Positions 32,220-45,100 of a stretch of DNA of 64,000 nucleotides are shown one piece after another. The DNA is from Stomoxys calcitrans (lineage: Eukaryota; Arthropoda; Insecta; Diptera; Muscidae): contig NC_081552.1 of assembly GCF_963082655.1 (NCBI RefSeq), forward strand, positions 128,311,494-128,375,493, given 5' to 3'. Position 1 is the stretch's first letter. Every line of letters begins with the position of its first letter. The notes under the pieces are model-generated. The model was not told the DNA's origin. It saw nothing but the letters and a program-made list of their open reading frames with translations, and ran no database searches. A program made the translations under genes and the position numbers.

Positions 32220-33440
32220 GTCACTTTTGGCGCAAGTAACTGTGACTGATCCGAAGTGATGCGCCAGGTTGTTCAATTGCCAATTTATTGTGCATCCCGA
32301 GAGTGACAAGGCTAGGAGAGCAATTCGTCGTATCCGTGGTCTCCGAGCCTATGAACAGCCAGCCATCGCAATCAACCTGCCTTTGTACACTTTTAGAGTG
32401 TTCTACTGCAGCCTAGAAAGGACCCGAGTAAGGGGTAGTCTTCGAGCCTTGTTGGAGAATTTCCGTTCAACGATCATCAGCATATAAGTCTGCCATTGGA
32501 CCTACAGAAGGCATTCGACACGGTCAGCCATGCCAAACTACTTGGGGACATCGCCAATACGTCTCTACAGCCAGGGCTGAAACGCTTGGTCGCGAATTAA
32601 CTGTGTGGTCGCCAGTTATTTGTAAAATTTAGGTATAACAAGTCGAAGCACCGTAGAGTGAAACAGGGAGTTCTCCAAGCCGGCGTGATATCTCCGGCAC
32701 AGTTTAACCTCTACCTATCCTCTATTCTACCCCTCAGACGGCATAGAGATCGTATCATTTACGGACAATTTTACGCTCATGGCATCAGGCCACCGACCCA
32801 TTGATGACATCTGCGTTAGGTTGAACGTCTACCTCAACAAACATGCCTCTTATTTCGCTGCAAGAGATTTGAAGATATCTGCCACCAAATCTCCAGCCAC
32901 ATTGTTCACTACCGTGTCACTTGCCGGCAGCACTTGGAGTGCTGACAAAGAAACCTTGTTGACCACGTACAAAGCAATTGGCCGGTCTGTGGTAAGTTAT
33001 GCAGCGCCAACGTGGTCTCGTCAGCTCTGTGACACGCGGAGGAATAATATTCAGATTTGTCACAATGCGGCCCTTCAACTGCGACAGGCTCTTTCTCAGT
33101 TCTCATGTGGAGCACCTCCATCAGGAGACAAAGATCCTACCAGTGCGATGATATAATTACATGCTGTCTAAGCAATACCTTTTGGGCTGTTATCGCAGAG
33201 ACCATCCAAATCATCATCTTGTAGATAGATACCCACCGCCCAGAAGCCTTAAAGTAGATCTGCATGATCAAGGACGTGAGGTTCAGCGCTACAAGAGAGA
33301 ACCTCTAGATCAAGCGGGTCTAAACAACATTCATGTAGACACGGTAGCAGATGCGGTAAATAGCTACGAGGTTAGTGTGGTCCTTGGAGAACGACCGCCT
33401 CCCATTGCACCTGAAGTAATTGATATTGATATTGCTCAAT
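32220..33440 (+). pseudogene. Family C LINE remnant, RT to C-terminus
   Basis: Pieces on the plus strand: FNCQFIVHPESDKARRAIRR, a RT fragment with HAKLLGDIANTSLQPGLKRL and QGVLQAGVISPAQFNLYLSS, SLAGSTWSADKETLLTTYKA and LLGCYRRDHPNHHLVDRYPP. Stops, frameshifts and a missing catalytic core show a decayed copy. It ends abruptly near 33420 inside 'LGERPPPIAPE'. Confidence 0.8.
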
Positions 33441-34059
33441 TTTTGATTTTTAATATCTGAAGACGAATAGTCTATGAGGTAATTTGATTTAAAAGTGCAG
33501 CATAACGCATGTAAATCCATCGACTATATAGTCAAGCTGCGCCAGATTCTGTGAAAGACCCAAGAAATACATTGCAACAACTTCCAGCTACTTGACGTTT
33601 ACAGGTAGCTTTCAATGTATTGAAAGTAGTATTCAAAAGCATTGTTGAGTTGGTGACCCAGTAAACCTTCTACAACAAAAAAAAACAAAAGGTTTTGGGA
33701 AAAATATTTCGCTTCTTTAAGCCGGTGTGCGAAATTTACTTTCTTACTTGGCCGCCACAGACCGTCGATTCTATATGACATTGTGTTATTTTTCATTTTT
33801 ACTAAACCGTAACCCAAAAATAGCTGACAATAAAAAGTCAAATAATCAAAAAATTTAAATACTTAACAGTCAAATAAATGAGGAAAAGTCCAAATTCGAG
33901 GTAAGTATAAAACATTTTTTAATTATGTGGGTATGCAAAGTGCTTAAAGTGGGTGACTTGGGGATGTTGGAAAGCAAGCAACGGTTCTGATTGGGTTTGA
34001 CTTGACAATATCCAGGCTTATCTTGGTCTTTCCTTATCCCAAATGTGGACACAAACCTC
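33441..34059. other. No gene seen
   Basis: AT-rich linker between family C and RTE remnants. Small frames on both strands lack recognisable motifs. Confidence 0.5.
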
Positions 34060-35689
34060 CCCTCTGTGTCACCTGGGTTGCATTCGTTAAAGCTAGTGAG
34101 CTAAAAAACGACTCCCGCAAACGTTTAAACGACCATGATTTGCGTATCTGCACCTGGAATGTCCGCACTCTTTATAAAGAGGATGCAGTATATCGTATAC
34201 CCTGGCATATGTATTGGAGAGATACAGGTCATACATTACTGACATACAGGATGTGCGATGGCTCGGGAAGGGCTCTGCAACAACATCGAGAGGTGACGCC
34301 CTATATTATAGCTGCCATGGAACGAGGCATGCATTTGACTGTGGATTTGTGGCTAGTCGGAGACTAAAACACCTTGACTCTAGGTTTACTCCGGTGGATG
34401 AAAAGCTAGCCACAACCCGCATAAAAGCCAAATTCTCCAACATCAACCTGACTGAAGACACGGAAGAACAGACCAAGGATATTTTCTGCGAGCGGCTAGG
34501 AAGGGCATTTGACCGCTGTCACGCCCATGATTTGAAAATCGTTCTGGGGGATTTTAAGGCGAAAAATAGGGAAGAAAAATATCTTTGCCTACACGAAGAA
34601 ACTTCCGATAATGGACTGAGGCTAATAGACTTCGCACGAAAGAACATGGTAGTAAGCACCACCAGATTCCAACATCGAAGGATTCACAAATCAAAGAAGT
34701 CACATGGCTGTCATCCAATCAATACACGAGAAACCAAATATATCATGTTGTAATAGATGGAAGGCATTCAACCGGTGTGTTAGATGTACGATCGATTCGA
34801 GGGGCGAACATCGATTCGGATCATTACCTTGTTGCAGCAAAGGTTCACACACGTCTTAGTGTGGCGAGAAACGTACAAACTGACACTGCACGGAATCTGG
34901 ACATCGGAAAGCTGCAAACACAACAGGTGAAAACGGCGTACTCCACTCGGCTGACCCAATTGGTTGAAGAAAGCACTCCCTGTCCCGATAGTTTAGCACC
35001 GCAATGGCAAACAATTGTCCACTGCATGGAAAGAGCCACAACATCCGTACTTGGGTACCAAAAGCATCCCCCAACGAACCCATGGTACGACTAGGAGTGC
35101 CAAAAAGCTACTGAAGCCAAGAATGCGGGGCAATACAAGGCAACATTACAGTCAGTAGCAACGCATCAGGCGAAGGAGAGGTATCGGGAGAAAAGGGAGA
35201 GGACAAACGTTTCTTCCGCAGGAAAAAGGGGGAAATAGAAATAGTTGAGGGAAGGCGATTGGAGATGTTCAGGAGCCAGAATAAAAATTGTACCAAAGAA
35301 TTAAACATCAAACCGATGGTGTTGCTACAGGCACATCGTTCTTGAGCGACAAAGAAAAAAATTTGATAACTGATACAGATGGTTTGCCGAGGATATGGAA
35401 CGAACACTTTTCCCAGTGATGGTGGCCATGAGAATACTGTGGAACCAATCCTTGATGATGGTATAGAATGTATACCACCTAGCCAAAACGAGGTCCAAGT
35501 AGCAGTAACTCGGCTAAAAAATAATAAGGCCACAGGAGCCGATGAGTAGCCGGCTGAACTATTTAAGACTGGAGGCGACTGATTAAGACCGATAAGGCGT
35601 ATGCATCAACTCGTCTGTGCAAGCCGGCTAGAAGAATGCATACCCAACGATTGGAACCTCAGTATACTATATCCCGTACACAAGAAAGG
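34060..35689 (+). pseudogene. RTE-type LINE, endonuclease and linker
   Basis: RTE elements encode one endonuclease-RT protein. Visible here: DLRICTWNVRTLYK, then, in another frame, VLERYRSYITDIQDVRW-like text where intact RTEs have IQE at the catalytic Glu, RHAFDCGFVASRRLKHL, HDLKIVLGDFKAK, ETSDNGLRLIDFARKNMVV and NIDSDHYLVAAKV. The linker carries ERATTSVLGYQKH. RT begins with RLKNNKATGADE and EECIPNDWNLSILYPVHKKG, where the SINE interrupts it. Stops and shifts are frequent. Confidence 0.85.
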
Positions 35690-35980
35690 GGGACCACCGT
35701 AGCGCAGAGGTTATCATGTCGGCCTATAGCGCTGAACGCATGGGTTCGAATCCTGGCGAGACATTAGAAAAAAAAATTCCCCTTCTAATGCTGGCAACAT
35801 TTGTGAAGTACTGTGTCATGTAAAAATATTTTTCCTAAGAGGTGTCACACTGCGGCACGTCTTTCGGACTCGGCTATAAAAAGGAGGCCCATTATCATTG
35901 AGCTTAAACTTGCACTGCACTCCTTGATATGTGAGAAGTTTGCCCCTGTTCCTTATTGGAATGGTCATGGACAAAATTTG
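35690..35980 (+). mobile_element. tRNA-derived SINE, copy 2 (inside RTE)
   Basis: The tRNA-like head has an A box tagcgcagagg (35700-35710) and B box ggttcgaatcc (35743-35753). The body shares 'gctggcaacatttgtgaagt', 'aaggaggcccattatcattg' and 'gaagtttgcccctgttcctt' with the copy at 18990-19246 and ends catggacaaaatttgc. It splits the RTE RT between VHKKGD and the NYRGISLLP motif. I see no clear target-site duplication. Confidence 0.85.
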
Positions 35981-36680
35981 CATTACAGAGGAATAAGTCT
36001 CCTCCCCATCGCTTACAAGATATTATCGGGCTTACTGTTTAAAAGACTAACGTCAACGAAATAATTGGGCACTATCAGTGGAGCTTTAGACCTGGTAAAC
36101 TCACCATAGACAAGATATTTACACTACGCCAAATCCTGCAAAAGATCCGAGAAAGCCAAATCAACGCATACCATATTTTCGTTGACTACAAAGCAACCTT
36201 CGACAGTCCTATACAGTCAAAGGTATTTAAAGCCATTTCTGAGTTTCGTATTCCTTCAAAACTGATACGTCTTTGCAGGATTACGCTTGCTGATACACGC
36301 TCCTCTGTTAAAATAGGAAAGAACCTTTCCGAACCGTTGAATACCAAATGAGGTTTCAGACAAGGAGATAGCCTATGGTGTGATCTTTTTAATATCCTGC
36401 TAGAGAAGATTATACGAGAAGTAGGTGTCAATAGGATGGCACACTACTCACAAGAGAACATATGCTACTGGTCGTTGCCGACGACATCGATATTACGGTT
36501 CGGTCATCGGAAGAAGCAAATAAGCCTTTGAAATTATCGAAAGAGAATCAACGAAAAAGGGTTCGCCAGCAAATGGAGATAAGAAAAAGTGGATTATATC
36601 AACTCCCTCAAGGCGGACCCACTTACTTTAATATTGAGAAACGCCAAATCTCAGAGATGGGTGGTGCGATTTAAGCGAAA
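35981..36680 (+). pseudogene. RTE-type LINE, reverse transcriptase part
   Basis: Downstream of the SINE the RT continues: YRGISLLPIAYKILSGLLFK, IDKIFTLRQILQKIRESQIN, HIFVDYKATFDSPI, IRLCRITLADTRSSVKIGKN and, after a stop, GFRQGDSLWCDLFNILLEK. The catalytic YADD has become 'VVADDIDI' in a shifted frame at about 36468-36490. The RTE assignment rests on several family-typical phrases. The copy is dead. Confidence 0.85.
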
Positions 36681-36719
36681 TTTTGTGTGCTCTCTAAAGT
36701 AATCTAAAAACAAACATTT

Positions 36720-37900
36720 GGTATCCAAATTCCTAATAGGGTAACTAGGGGCCCGCCCACCCTCAAAACCTACCAAATATATATATATAGACCAATCACG
36801 ATAATATGGGACAAAACTGAAAGGTATTTAAGATTAGAAAACGTATCTGATGTCCAATTGTCCGACCAAGTGTTTGGAGGACCACCCAACCCCCAAAACA
36901 CAATGGCAATACGAATTTGATGTCCAATTTTGAGGTCAATGGCAATATGGGGTTCAAATAAATGATATTGAGAGCAGAGCAAGATGCTGATATATTTTCA
37001 GGGCTAAGTGTTTGGGGATATACTCCCCAAAACACCCCTAAATCGGACATATTTATCGACCACGTCAATGTGGAGCTCAAATGAAAGGTATTGGGGAGAA
37101 GAGCACGAAATTAATCACCACTTTCTGGACCAATTCTGGAAACTACAGATTCCCCAAAACAAACAAACAAACAGCAATTATTTACTGACCATCGCAATAT
37201 AGGGCTCAAATAAAGGTATTTAGGAGTATATGGATCTGATATCCAAATGTGGGACCATGTATTTGAGCCACCGCCCCTTTCCAAAAAAAAAAACACCCCC
37301 AAAGAGTACAAATTTACCGACTATGGAAATATGTGGCAAGGATAAAAGGTATTTGAGATAAGAAAACGAATTCGATAACCAATTTTGGTATATTGGATAT
37401 TTTTCTCAGGTGTCTGGGGCACAACCTCACCCCCGAATACACCCCTAAATCAGACATACATATTTGCCGATCATGGGAATATGGAGCTCAAATGAAAGGT
37501 ATTTGGGAGTAGAGCACGAAATTCATACCCATTCTCGGTAGACCACACTTGGGTTTCACACCACTCCCTAAACCCATCAACCACACCCTGGGCCTTCCCT
37601 CTTCCAAAATCCCCATGGGAATATCGGTCTTAAAAGTGTTTTGAGAATGGAGTACATCTAATGTCCAAACCTAAATGTCCCCAAACCCTCCGAGGGAATT
37701 CATAGACCAATAAAGATAATATTGAATTCATATAAAGGCATTTATATTGTTATACTGTTAGTCAAGCGATAGATATATTTATTTTCGTAGCATGGTATTT
37801 CACTAAAAGCCCTCTAATATTCGAAAATAACTAAACAAACGATAATTTTGTTCAATATAAAGTAAAAGAAGGCACGGCGGAGCGGGCCCGGTTTACACTA
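36720..37900 (-). repeat. Inverted copy of the ~130-bp tandem array repeat
   Basis: The same repeat as 15313-18930, in opposite orientation and with fewer units. Landmarks on the plus strand include tgatgtccaattg, 'accccta aatc ggacat' and 'aatatggggttcaaata' type phrases. Its outer part (37740-37895) contains tagtcaagcgatagatatat, 'catggtatttcactaaaagc' and the head ggcacggcggagcgggcccg. It lacks the mariner and SINE insertions and so shows the unoccupied sites. Confidence 0.8.
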
Positions 37901-37914
37901 TATAAGACACTGAT

Positions 37915-39360
37915 AGGTTAGGTAAGGTTTAAGTGGACGTCTGCCATCAGACTCACTTAGACGTTTTCGTCCATTGTGATTCCACAGGAACAGAAGAAGG
38001 AAGTTGCCTTCTAGTTCCTACCGTTGAACTATCCAGAACGCTTTAAAAAACCCAACAAATTGCGAATGTTCACATCCGCTAAATCAGACAGGTTCTCAAA
38101 GAAGCAAGAACCTAAAGTGGAACTCCTTTTGACTGTTAGTGCGGGACACAAACACATACGGTGTTCTATAGTCTCTTCTTCTTCGATGTCATCACAGCTT
38201 CTTCAAAAGTCGTTACTGGCAACCTTCAGTCAATGACTGAGACGTCTGTGCCTGCCAATGACAGCAAATCGTAGACCTTTAGACTAGGCCAAATAGCTTT
38301 TGAATGCTCATAGCCCCCTCTTTGTGACCATCTATCATTCGTTTTCCTTCAGGCCTGGTCCTGAAAACTTAGCTTACATGTCGCTAGAGGCATACCCACA
38401 GATTCCAGTATCCCTGGAATGTGTAGGGTAGTTCCTAGTCTCGCAATCTCACCCGCTTTACGATTCCCTGGGATATCTCTGTGGCCCGGCACCCAGAACA
38501 GGTGAATTTTGCACAGTTCAGACATCTCGTTGAGAGATCTGCGACAGTCGAGGGCCGTTTTTGTGTTCAGAAATAACTTCTCGAGGGATTTAATGGCTGC
38601 CTGGCTGTCTGTGAAGATACTTATGCCAATCGTCATAATGACATTATATCTAAGCCATTCCACCACTTCCTTAATTGCAAGGATCTCTGCTTGATGCACA
38701 CTGCAGTGGTTGGGTAACCTTTTCGATATGACCAGTTCTAGATCTTTTGCATACACCCCAAAGCCTACATTAATAATTTAATTTGGAACCATCCGTATAG
38801 AATTCTATGTAATTTCTGTTACCAGTCATATCGTAATTCCAATCGGTTCTCTCAGGAATAGTGGTACAGTACTTTTTATCACAAAGCGGCTCAGGTAGGT
38901 TGTAATCCACATTGCCTGGAACATCGGATATTGTATCAAAGATAACACAGTGTCCGTAGCGGCCACATGACCAATGAGAAAGCTCCCTTAACCTCACGGC
39001 AGTGTCTAGCCGCAATTTCCCGAGGCAAAGGATGTAGCATTAAATTCAGTGCATCAAATGGTGTCGTCCTCAGTGCGGCTGTGATGCACAAACAAGCCAT
39101 CCTTTGGATCCGGTTAAGTATTGAGCAGTAGGTGGACTTTTGAAGCGCCTTCCACCAGACCACAACACCATATAGCATTATAGGCTGACAACTGCAGTAT
39201 ATACCCAACTTAGCATGGTTCCTTTCCAGGTGTATAGGGCAAGAGTTGGATTTTCTGCCCTTTCCACAATGTTGGATTTGAAGTTCAATTTCCTGTCCAG
39301 CAAAACACCCAGCTTTTTGCGCTTTCTGTAAATGCAACATTCTCTCCACACAAGGAGGCA
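37915..39360 (-). pseudogene. Family B LINE, RNase H, C-terminus and 3' end
   Basis: Minus-strand copy. The 3' UTR with a ccttacctaacc tail lies at 37915-38030. A long frame (38349-38756) is the RNase H: SVHQAEILAIKEVVEWL, GISIFTDSQAAIKSLE, LFWVPGHRDIPGN. Before it are IEFYTDGSKLN at about 38780, the DKKYCTTIPERTDWN linker, and 38936-39349 with NRIQRMACLCITAALRTTP. RNase H active-site Asp, Glu and Asp are all visible in these pieces; the final Asp (ADEIA in relatives) reads AGEIA here. Confidence 0.85.
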
Positions 39361-41350
39361 GGTTCCACTGTAGGCAACTTGAATTTCCTGCTAAAAATAA
39401 CTACTTCTCTCTGGATTTACTTCTGCACGGATTTATGCCTGGACCACTTTAGGAAGCCCACTTCGTTTGTTTGTTGCACGTAGAGCTTCCTGAAGTATAT
39501 CTCTTAGAGGGCTGCAAAGCTTTCCCCCACCGCAATTGGCACGTCATCAGCATACGCGACCACTTTTATGCCTTTTTCTTACAGAGACAACAATATATTG
39601 TTAATGGCTATATTCCCAAGTAGAGGAGACAGTACACCTCCTTGAGGCGTTCCTCTGCTGACCAATCTTTTTAGATCCACAGGTCCCAAGCCTGCCGTAA
39701 TGCATCATTTAGTAATTAAGTTATTAATAAACTTTCTTACGGTAGAGTTGATGAACAACTCATTTATGATTGACTTCGGTTTTACATTATTGAAAGCACC
39801 TTCAATGTCAAGAAATGCTACCATTGTATATTCCTTGACAGAGAGAGAACCCTCTACGTAGCCGAATGTAATTCAACCGGTGATACATCATCTGGGCCTT
39901 AAAGGAGTCGAAGCTTTTTATTGCCCAAAGGATTTTCGGCTTAGACACAATTTTACAAGAGCATCCGACAAATGCATACCAGTGACAACCTCTTCTGGCG
40001 CCACGTTGTCCGTTGGAGAATTTTCCGGGATATGTGTATCAACAAGTAGTTCTAGTGTTTCCTCACAAGACATTATCCATACATTCTCTGACTTCTGAAT
40101 ATACCCCAGCGTAATAGGTTTTGAGGACAGAATCTTCCTTAGCCTAGAGGCCTCAGATGTATCCTCCACGGCGCTGCAGAATTCCACCCAGGATTTCTCC
40201 TGAGCCTTTCTAAGCTCACTATTATATTTTCTTAACTCAGTCTTATAGATGTCCTAATTGTGTGGTGCACTTGTGGCTTTTTCTCTGTTGAAGAGTTTTC
40301 TGCTGTCCTTTCTTAGACTAACCAGCTTTAGGATCCACCATGACGGTAGCTGTTTGCCCCTTGGGTTCGCACAAGGACATGCTGACACAAGCGGGGCATT
40401 CAGGGCCTTCGTGATCCGCTTGACCACTATGTCTATATCCTCAGTAGTTTGTACTTACTTTTCTGGTCTAGAAGGGATACAGGTGCAGAATTTGTGCCGA
40501 AATTTATCCCAATCCGCCTTTCCTCTGTTTAGCCGGGGGACCACTACTTCAGTATTTTCTCCAAGGCTGAAACTAATATCAGGATGATCCGAGAAGCTGT
40601 GGCAATCTAACACTTCCCAGTCGCATATTCTTCCACTTGTATCTTCCGATACAAAGGTAGGTAATATCAGTACCTCCTGTGTGTTCCTGGTAATAAAGGT
40701 CGGTTTATCTCCTTTATTACAAATCGCCAGATTGCAACCTATAATATATTCGATTACCAGCTCACCTCTTTCGTTGACATCCGAACTTTCCATATTTGGT
40801 GATGTGCATTAGCATCACCTCATACAATGAGGCTCTTTTTCCCTACAGAATCTTTGGGAATCCTTGGTATCCAAGCATGCGCCATTGGTCGAGAAGGAAT
40901 ATCTTCCTTCTTGACTAAATCTAGTGCTGCACCAGATCTCACCAATCTTTTTTAGCGCTCAACGATACATTTCAATTGAGCGTTGATCCCCGAAGGCAAT
41001 TAGTCTGTATCGCCCTCGATACCAGCCTGCATCGTCACAAACTAGAGGAGACCCAGAAAATTCCGCAAGGACCTCAGAGTATACTGATGACAGTCCATTG
41101 ACATGGACCCATCTTACTGTTGTTTGCCCTAGTTCTTTTAGGCATGGAATGCCCTCCAGGTGATCGCATCCTTTTGGCTGACTGCGATGCAGTTTCCTTG
41201 AGCAGCCGCTCCACCAGTCGAAGTTTCAGTAGCAGACAACATGCTACGGCCTGATACCACCACCGCAGCTGATGGGTTTTTGGAGTCCATCATAAGCCTA
41301 CTCCCGGGCTCAGATCTGCAGCTCCACTGGAAACAAACGCAGATCATCAA
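39361..41350 (-). pseudogene. Family B LINE, ORF1 start, endonuclease piece and RT
   Basis: RT motifs on the minus strand: MVAFLDIEGAFNNVK, SRGTPQGGVLSPLLGN and VVAYADDVPIAVG near 39540-39840, so the YADD box is kept in this copy. Upstream: VEDTSEASRLRKILSSKPIT, SFRGKQLPSW-type linker and, at 40455-40793, GDKPTFITRNTQEVL and DWEVLDCHSFSDHPDISF of the endonuclease. The ORF1 start (CDDAGWYRGRYRLIAFG) lies at about 40970-41050. ORF1 jumps to the endonuclease near 40840, an internal deletion. Stops and shifts are spread throughout. Confidence 0.82.
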
Positions 41351-41819
41351 CCGCCTAATGGATACCTTTATCGCAGCTATCATTGAGTGACTTCAATTTT
41401 TCTTCCAAAAATAATGACCTATTACGAGCTACAGGAAAATTCTTGTGGAGTGAAATAACAATACGTCCGCTCCACTCCACACTGACTACCCGTGCTATTG
41501 TATGGCGCAGAAGCATGGGTAAAAGCGAAAGCAGATGAGGCGGTTGCATTGGCCATGCTAGGCAAAGAGGTAGTTTGAAGGCGACCATAAAAGAATACGC
41601 AAAAGGGGAAGACCTAAACTCGACACTGAGTATCAGATATTTGAGGAGAAGCGCAGCAGCATTCGGGTCGCCTGAACATCTATTCTATTAAAATTATTTG
41701 GAATAAAAGATAAACGTTTCCAAAAAAGATAAAGAGTCAAAACTGTATGATCTAAAACAATTATCGCCTTTTAGAGATCTAGAGATAATGCAAAGATTAA
41801 ATTATCCTAGCACACGTAC
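41351..41819. other. Host intron candidate with RTE fragment
   Basis: On the plus strand near 41495-41560 the peptide YGAEAWVKAKADEA matches the RTE C-terminal region, so a short RTE fragment is present. On the minus strand at about 41369-41445 a frame reads NFPVARNRSLFLEEKLKSLN between a possible acceptor (cactccacaag) and a donor-like ataaag/gtatcc; it could be a further exon of the coiled-coil gene but this is weak. The rest is non-coding. Confidence 0.35.
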
Positions 41820-42113
41820 CTTTAATTTTTGTTCTTTGATGTTTTCCAACGATTCCAAACGTGACTTTAAACTTTGGCTTTCCGGTATACACTCGTCAAG
41901 TTTGTTTTGCAAATTTCGATGCTCCTGATTTAATCGTTTCGTCTCCTGCTTTATTTGCTCCATTTTTAACTCGCACTCTCTTAAGTGTGTTTCTTGAGCT
42001 TCAACAGCCACTTCTTCGCCTTTAAGGTTTTTCCAATCTTGTGCGTAAGCTTGTAACATTTTGCATTCATGTTTTAATTCGTTTTGACGTTCGTTTGAAT
42101 CCCGCTTACGTTT
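41820..42113 (-). CDS. Host coiled-coil exon (98 codons, phase 0-0)
   Basis: The only convincing non-transposon exon. On the minus strand an acceptor (aattcttttctag) precedes 42113 and a strong donor (gtacgt) follows 41820. The 294-bp exon is exactly 98 codons and open in the joined frame. It begins KRKRDSNERQNELKHECK and continues with MLQAYAQDWKNLKGEE, KMEQIKQETKRLNQEHRNLQ and SRLESLENIKEQKLK. The composition (Glu, Lys, Gln, Leu heptads, few Gly/Pro) indicates a coiled coil, as in structural, motor or kinetochore proteins. I do not recognise the gene. Its first two thirds are duplicated at 46379-46571. The exon lies in a transposon-filled intronic setting. Confidence 0.7.
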
Positions 42114-45100
42114 CTAGAAAAGAATTATAAATCAAAATATATATCTTACTTCTAATGTTGACAAATTTTTCATTGATTCTTAGTGAGAAAATGCTTTATT
42201 TTTTTAGGAATTTTGCAGTAATCCTCTGCATCACTATTTCATTTAATTTTCATATGAAATTGAATTCTCAGCTTAGGTTTCCATTATGTTTTAAAAAAGA
42301 TTTCGGGCAAGTGGCCTACCTCGAATAAATTTCAGCCCAGAGACCCAAATTTCTACCACTTTTGCAGCATTTTGGGGTGAATATTGGAGATATATATTTT
42401 TTATATTCATTACAAAATAGCAAAAAACAACTCCGACAACCACGCGTGTAAAAATAACAAATTTTTATGTGGTGGGTATAAATAGAATTTGGGGTATATT
42501 CATTTAGTCATTCCGTTTGCAACACATCGAAATATTAATTTCACACCCTACAAAGTATATAAATATTTCTGAAGAACAAAAATTACGTAGGTAAAGTTTT
42601 TATCCGATTTCGGCTCCCTTTATCCGACCCAAATATGATTCGGATCGAACCATATTAAGATATAGATGCCATATGCACCGATCGGCCAATTAAGGCTCTT
42701 AAGCCGATAAAAACCGCATTAATATTCGAATATCGTTGTTATTTTTATTCAAATCAATAATATTATACAAATTGCAGACTTAAACTTATATAACTAAAAA
42801 ACAATACAAATATTTAACAGCATAATAAAATGGAAAGTTGAGTAAAACTACAAATCACATACACACACAACTGTACTCTCCGCCGAGAACCCTTTCGTTT
42901 TTTGGTTAAGTTTTTTTTTTGACTCCCGCAAAAGCTTTAAGTTGTCTATATTTCAAATTTCGAAAAGCCTCAAATTTAGAAATATACTGAGATATAAACT
43001 AAAAGAAAATAAAATAAACTATAAGAGGGAATAAATTAAAGAAAAATATATATAAAAAAGAAAAAAATATATAATAAAAGAAATAATATGACAGCAGTTG
43101 GGAATAATCGTAAATTATTGTAAAGGCACCGAATAGGAATTTAAACACAAGGGTGGATGTTTCATGTCGGCATCACGTAATTCATCCGTGAAATGTTAAT
43201 GTGTGAACGCTGAAAACTGTAGCAACCGTCCATTCCGAAATGGAACTGATAACATAGAAATACCAGCCTCCATCAGAGGGATACCACTTTTTTCGATTTT
43301 GACCTTGGAAGAATATATGTGACAATATGCCTTTCACAGTCAGCATTATGAACAAAATGGTACAGCATACAGACTTACCCAAACGTATATGGGCTTTGCG
43401 CTCAGTGCCCACTATAGGATATATTGGGTTGCCCAAAAATTAATTGCGGATTTTTTAAAAGAAAGTAAATGCATTTTTAATAAAACTTAGAATGAACTTT
43501 AATCACATATACTTTTTTTACACTTTTTTCTAAAGCAAGCTAAAAGTAACAGCTAATAACTGACAGAAGAAAGAATGCAATTACAGAGTCAGAAGCTGTG
43601 AAAAAATTTGTCAACGCCAACTATATGAAATATCCGCAATTACTTTTTGGACAACCCAATACCAAAGACGAGATTAAGGCCTGCATCCTAAAGTAAAGGG
43701 TGCCAATGCCAAAACAGCAAATTGCCCCTATAAAAAGCAACACACGCACATTGGTCTCCTGGAAATTTCCCACTACACTTATGTCAAGAGAGACAAGAGA
43801 CCAGAAATCAAATTATACCTTTGATTTCGCACACTACATTTAAACACTGTTGTTTCAATGTTATGCCATTGAGTCCTGGTGCCTTAGGCAATGATGTTAT
43901 CTCCCTTTCTCCGCGACATATTGAGTTGTTTTGCATTGGTGTATGTTGGGCCATTTCTTTTTTTTTTGTAAAGCTTGGAAAGAGCTTTGGAAATTTAAAG
44001 TCTTTCTCATTTCTGACAAGTGTTCCACAAGTGAAGAAGTTTCTTCAAGCTCTTAAAAATCCGTGGAAATAATTTTAAATTTAAATTGCTTTGATCGTTT
44101 CCAATCAAATGAATTTGTATTGAGAACCGCATTTATTTTAAAAGTTATAGTGAGTGTTTGCTTTTTATACCCGTTTGTCGGAAGATGGAAAAATTTTTGG
44201 TGTTTTTGCTAATTTTTGTTTTTTTTCTGAAAGGTCAACGTATTATTCTTACGCATATGAATTTTTTTTTAACGTGGAATTTTGGAGAAATTCATAAACC
44301 AAACTCCCATTGATCCTTAATTATTTCTGGCCTTTCCAATCATTTATGGTGCTTTACGATTGCCGCATATATTAGGGAGTTATAACTTCTCCCTAGCAGA
44401 TACAAGCAAAGGTTAATTTATTGTTGTTACTATTCTCTTAACTCCAATTGAAAAACGAAAATACCATATAAAACGATACCCAATTTTAATGAGCGGTTGT
44501 CTGTTTCCTTCACATCTCAACTTTATCCTCTCTTTGATCAAATTGATTGTTGTGACGGACGAATACCCTGATCTATTGGGAGTGCCATTACTTCGCTTTT
44601 ACGCAAAGCACATCAGTCTATCAGTTATCATCGTGGATTTAAATCGTTGTATCCGTGGTCAAGGAAGTGGAGGGGGAGTATTTGGGGACTGCAGTAGAGC
44701 CCTGGTCGCCGTAATGTGCTATGCAGCCCGAAGAATTGTGTTTATCTGCCTATAATTACAGCGAAAAGTGCCCTAGTTTATAGTGCGATCTATTCCGTTA
44801 AATCCTTTTTGTGACATCCTGAATTATTATTATTTGAAAAAAAAAAACAAGGGAAAAAGTAACCTAAAAATCTTTCAAAGCTAATTTCTGCTTTGTATGC
44901 CTAAACCCCATGTAAATCGTTCGATTTTAGCCTATTCCCTTCATTATTTTATGAAAAAAAAAAATGTTTTAAACGGTAATTTTTGGTTGATCAAAAAGAA
45001 AGCAAAAGTTTAAAGGAAAAAGAGTGTAACAATGTTACAAAAAAAAATTTTTTTCAAAACATTAACCCAAAGACTACAACAACAATTCACATAAAAGAGA

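Noticed and set aside
43182..44755. Frames at 43182-43436, 43821-44072 and 44489-44755, preserved in the second unit
   Set aside because: Preservation reflects the recent 4.46-kb duplication; they have no motif, and one runs into the MITE.
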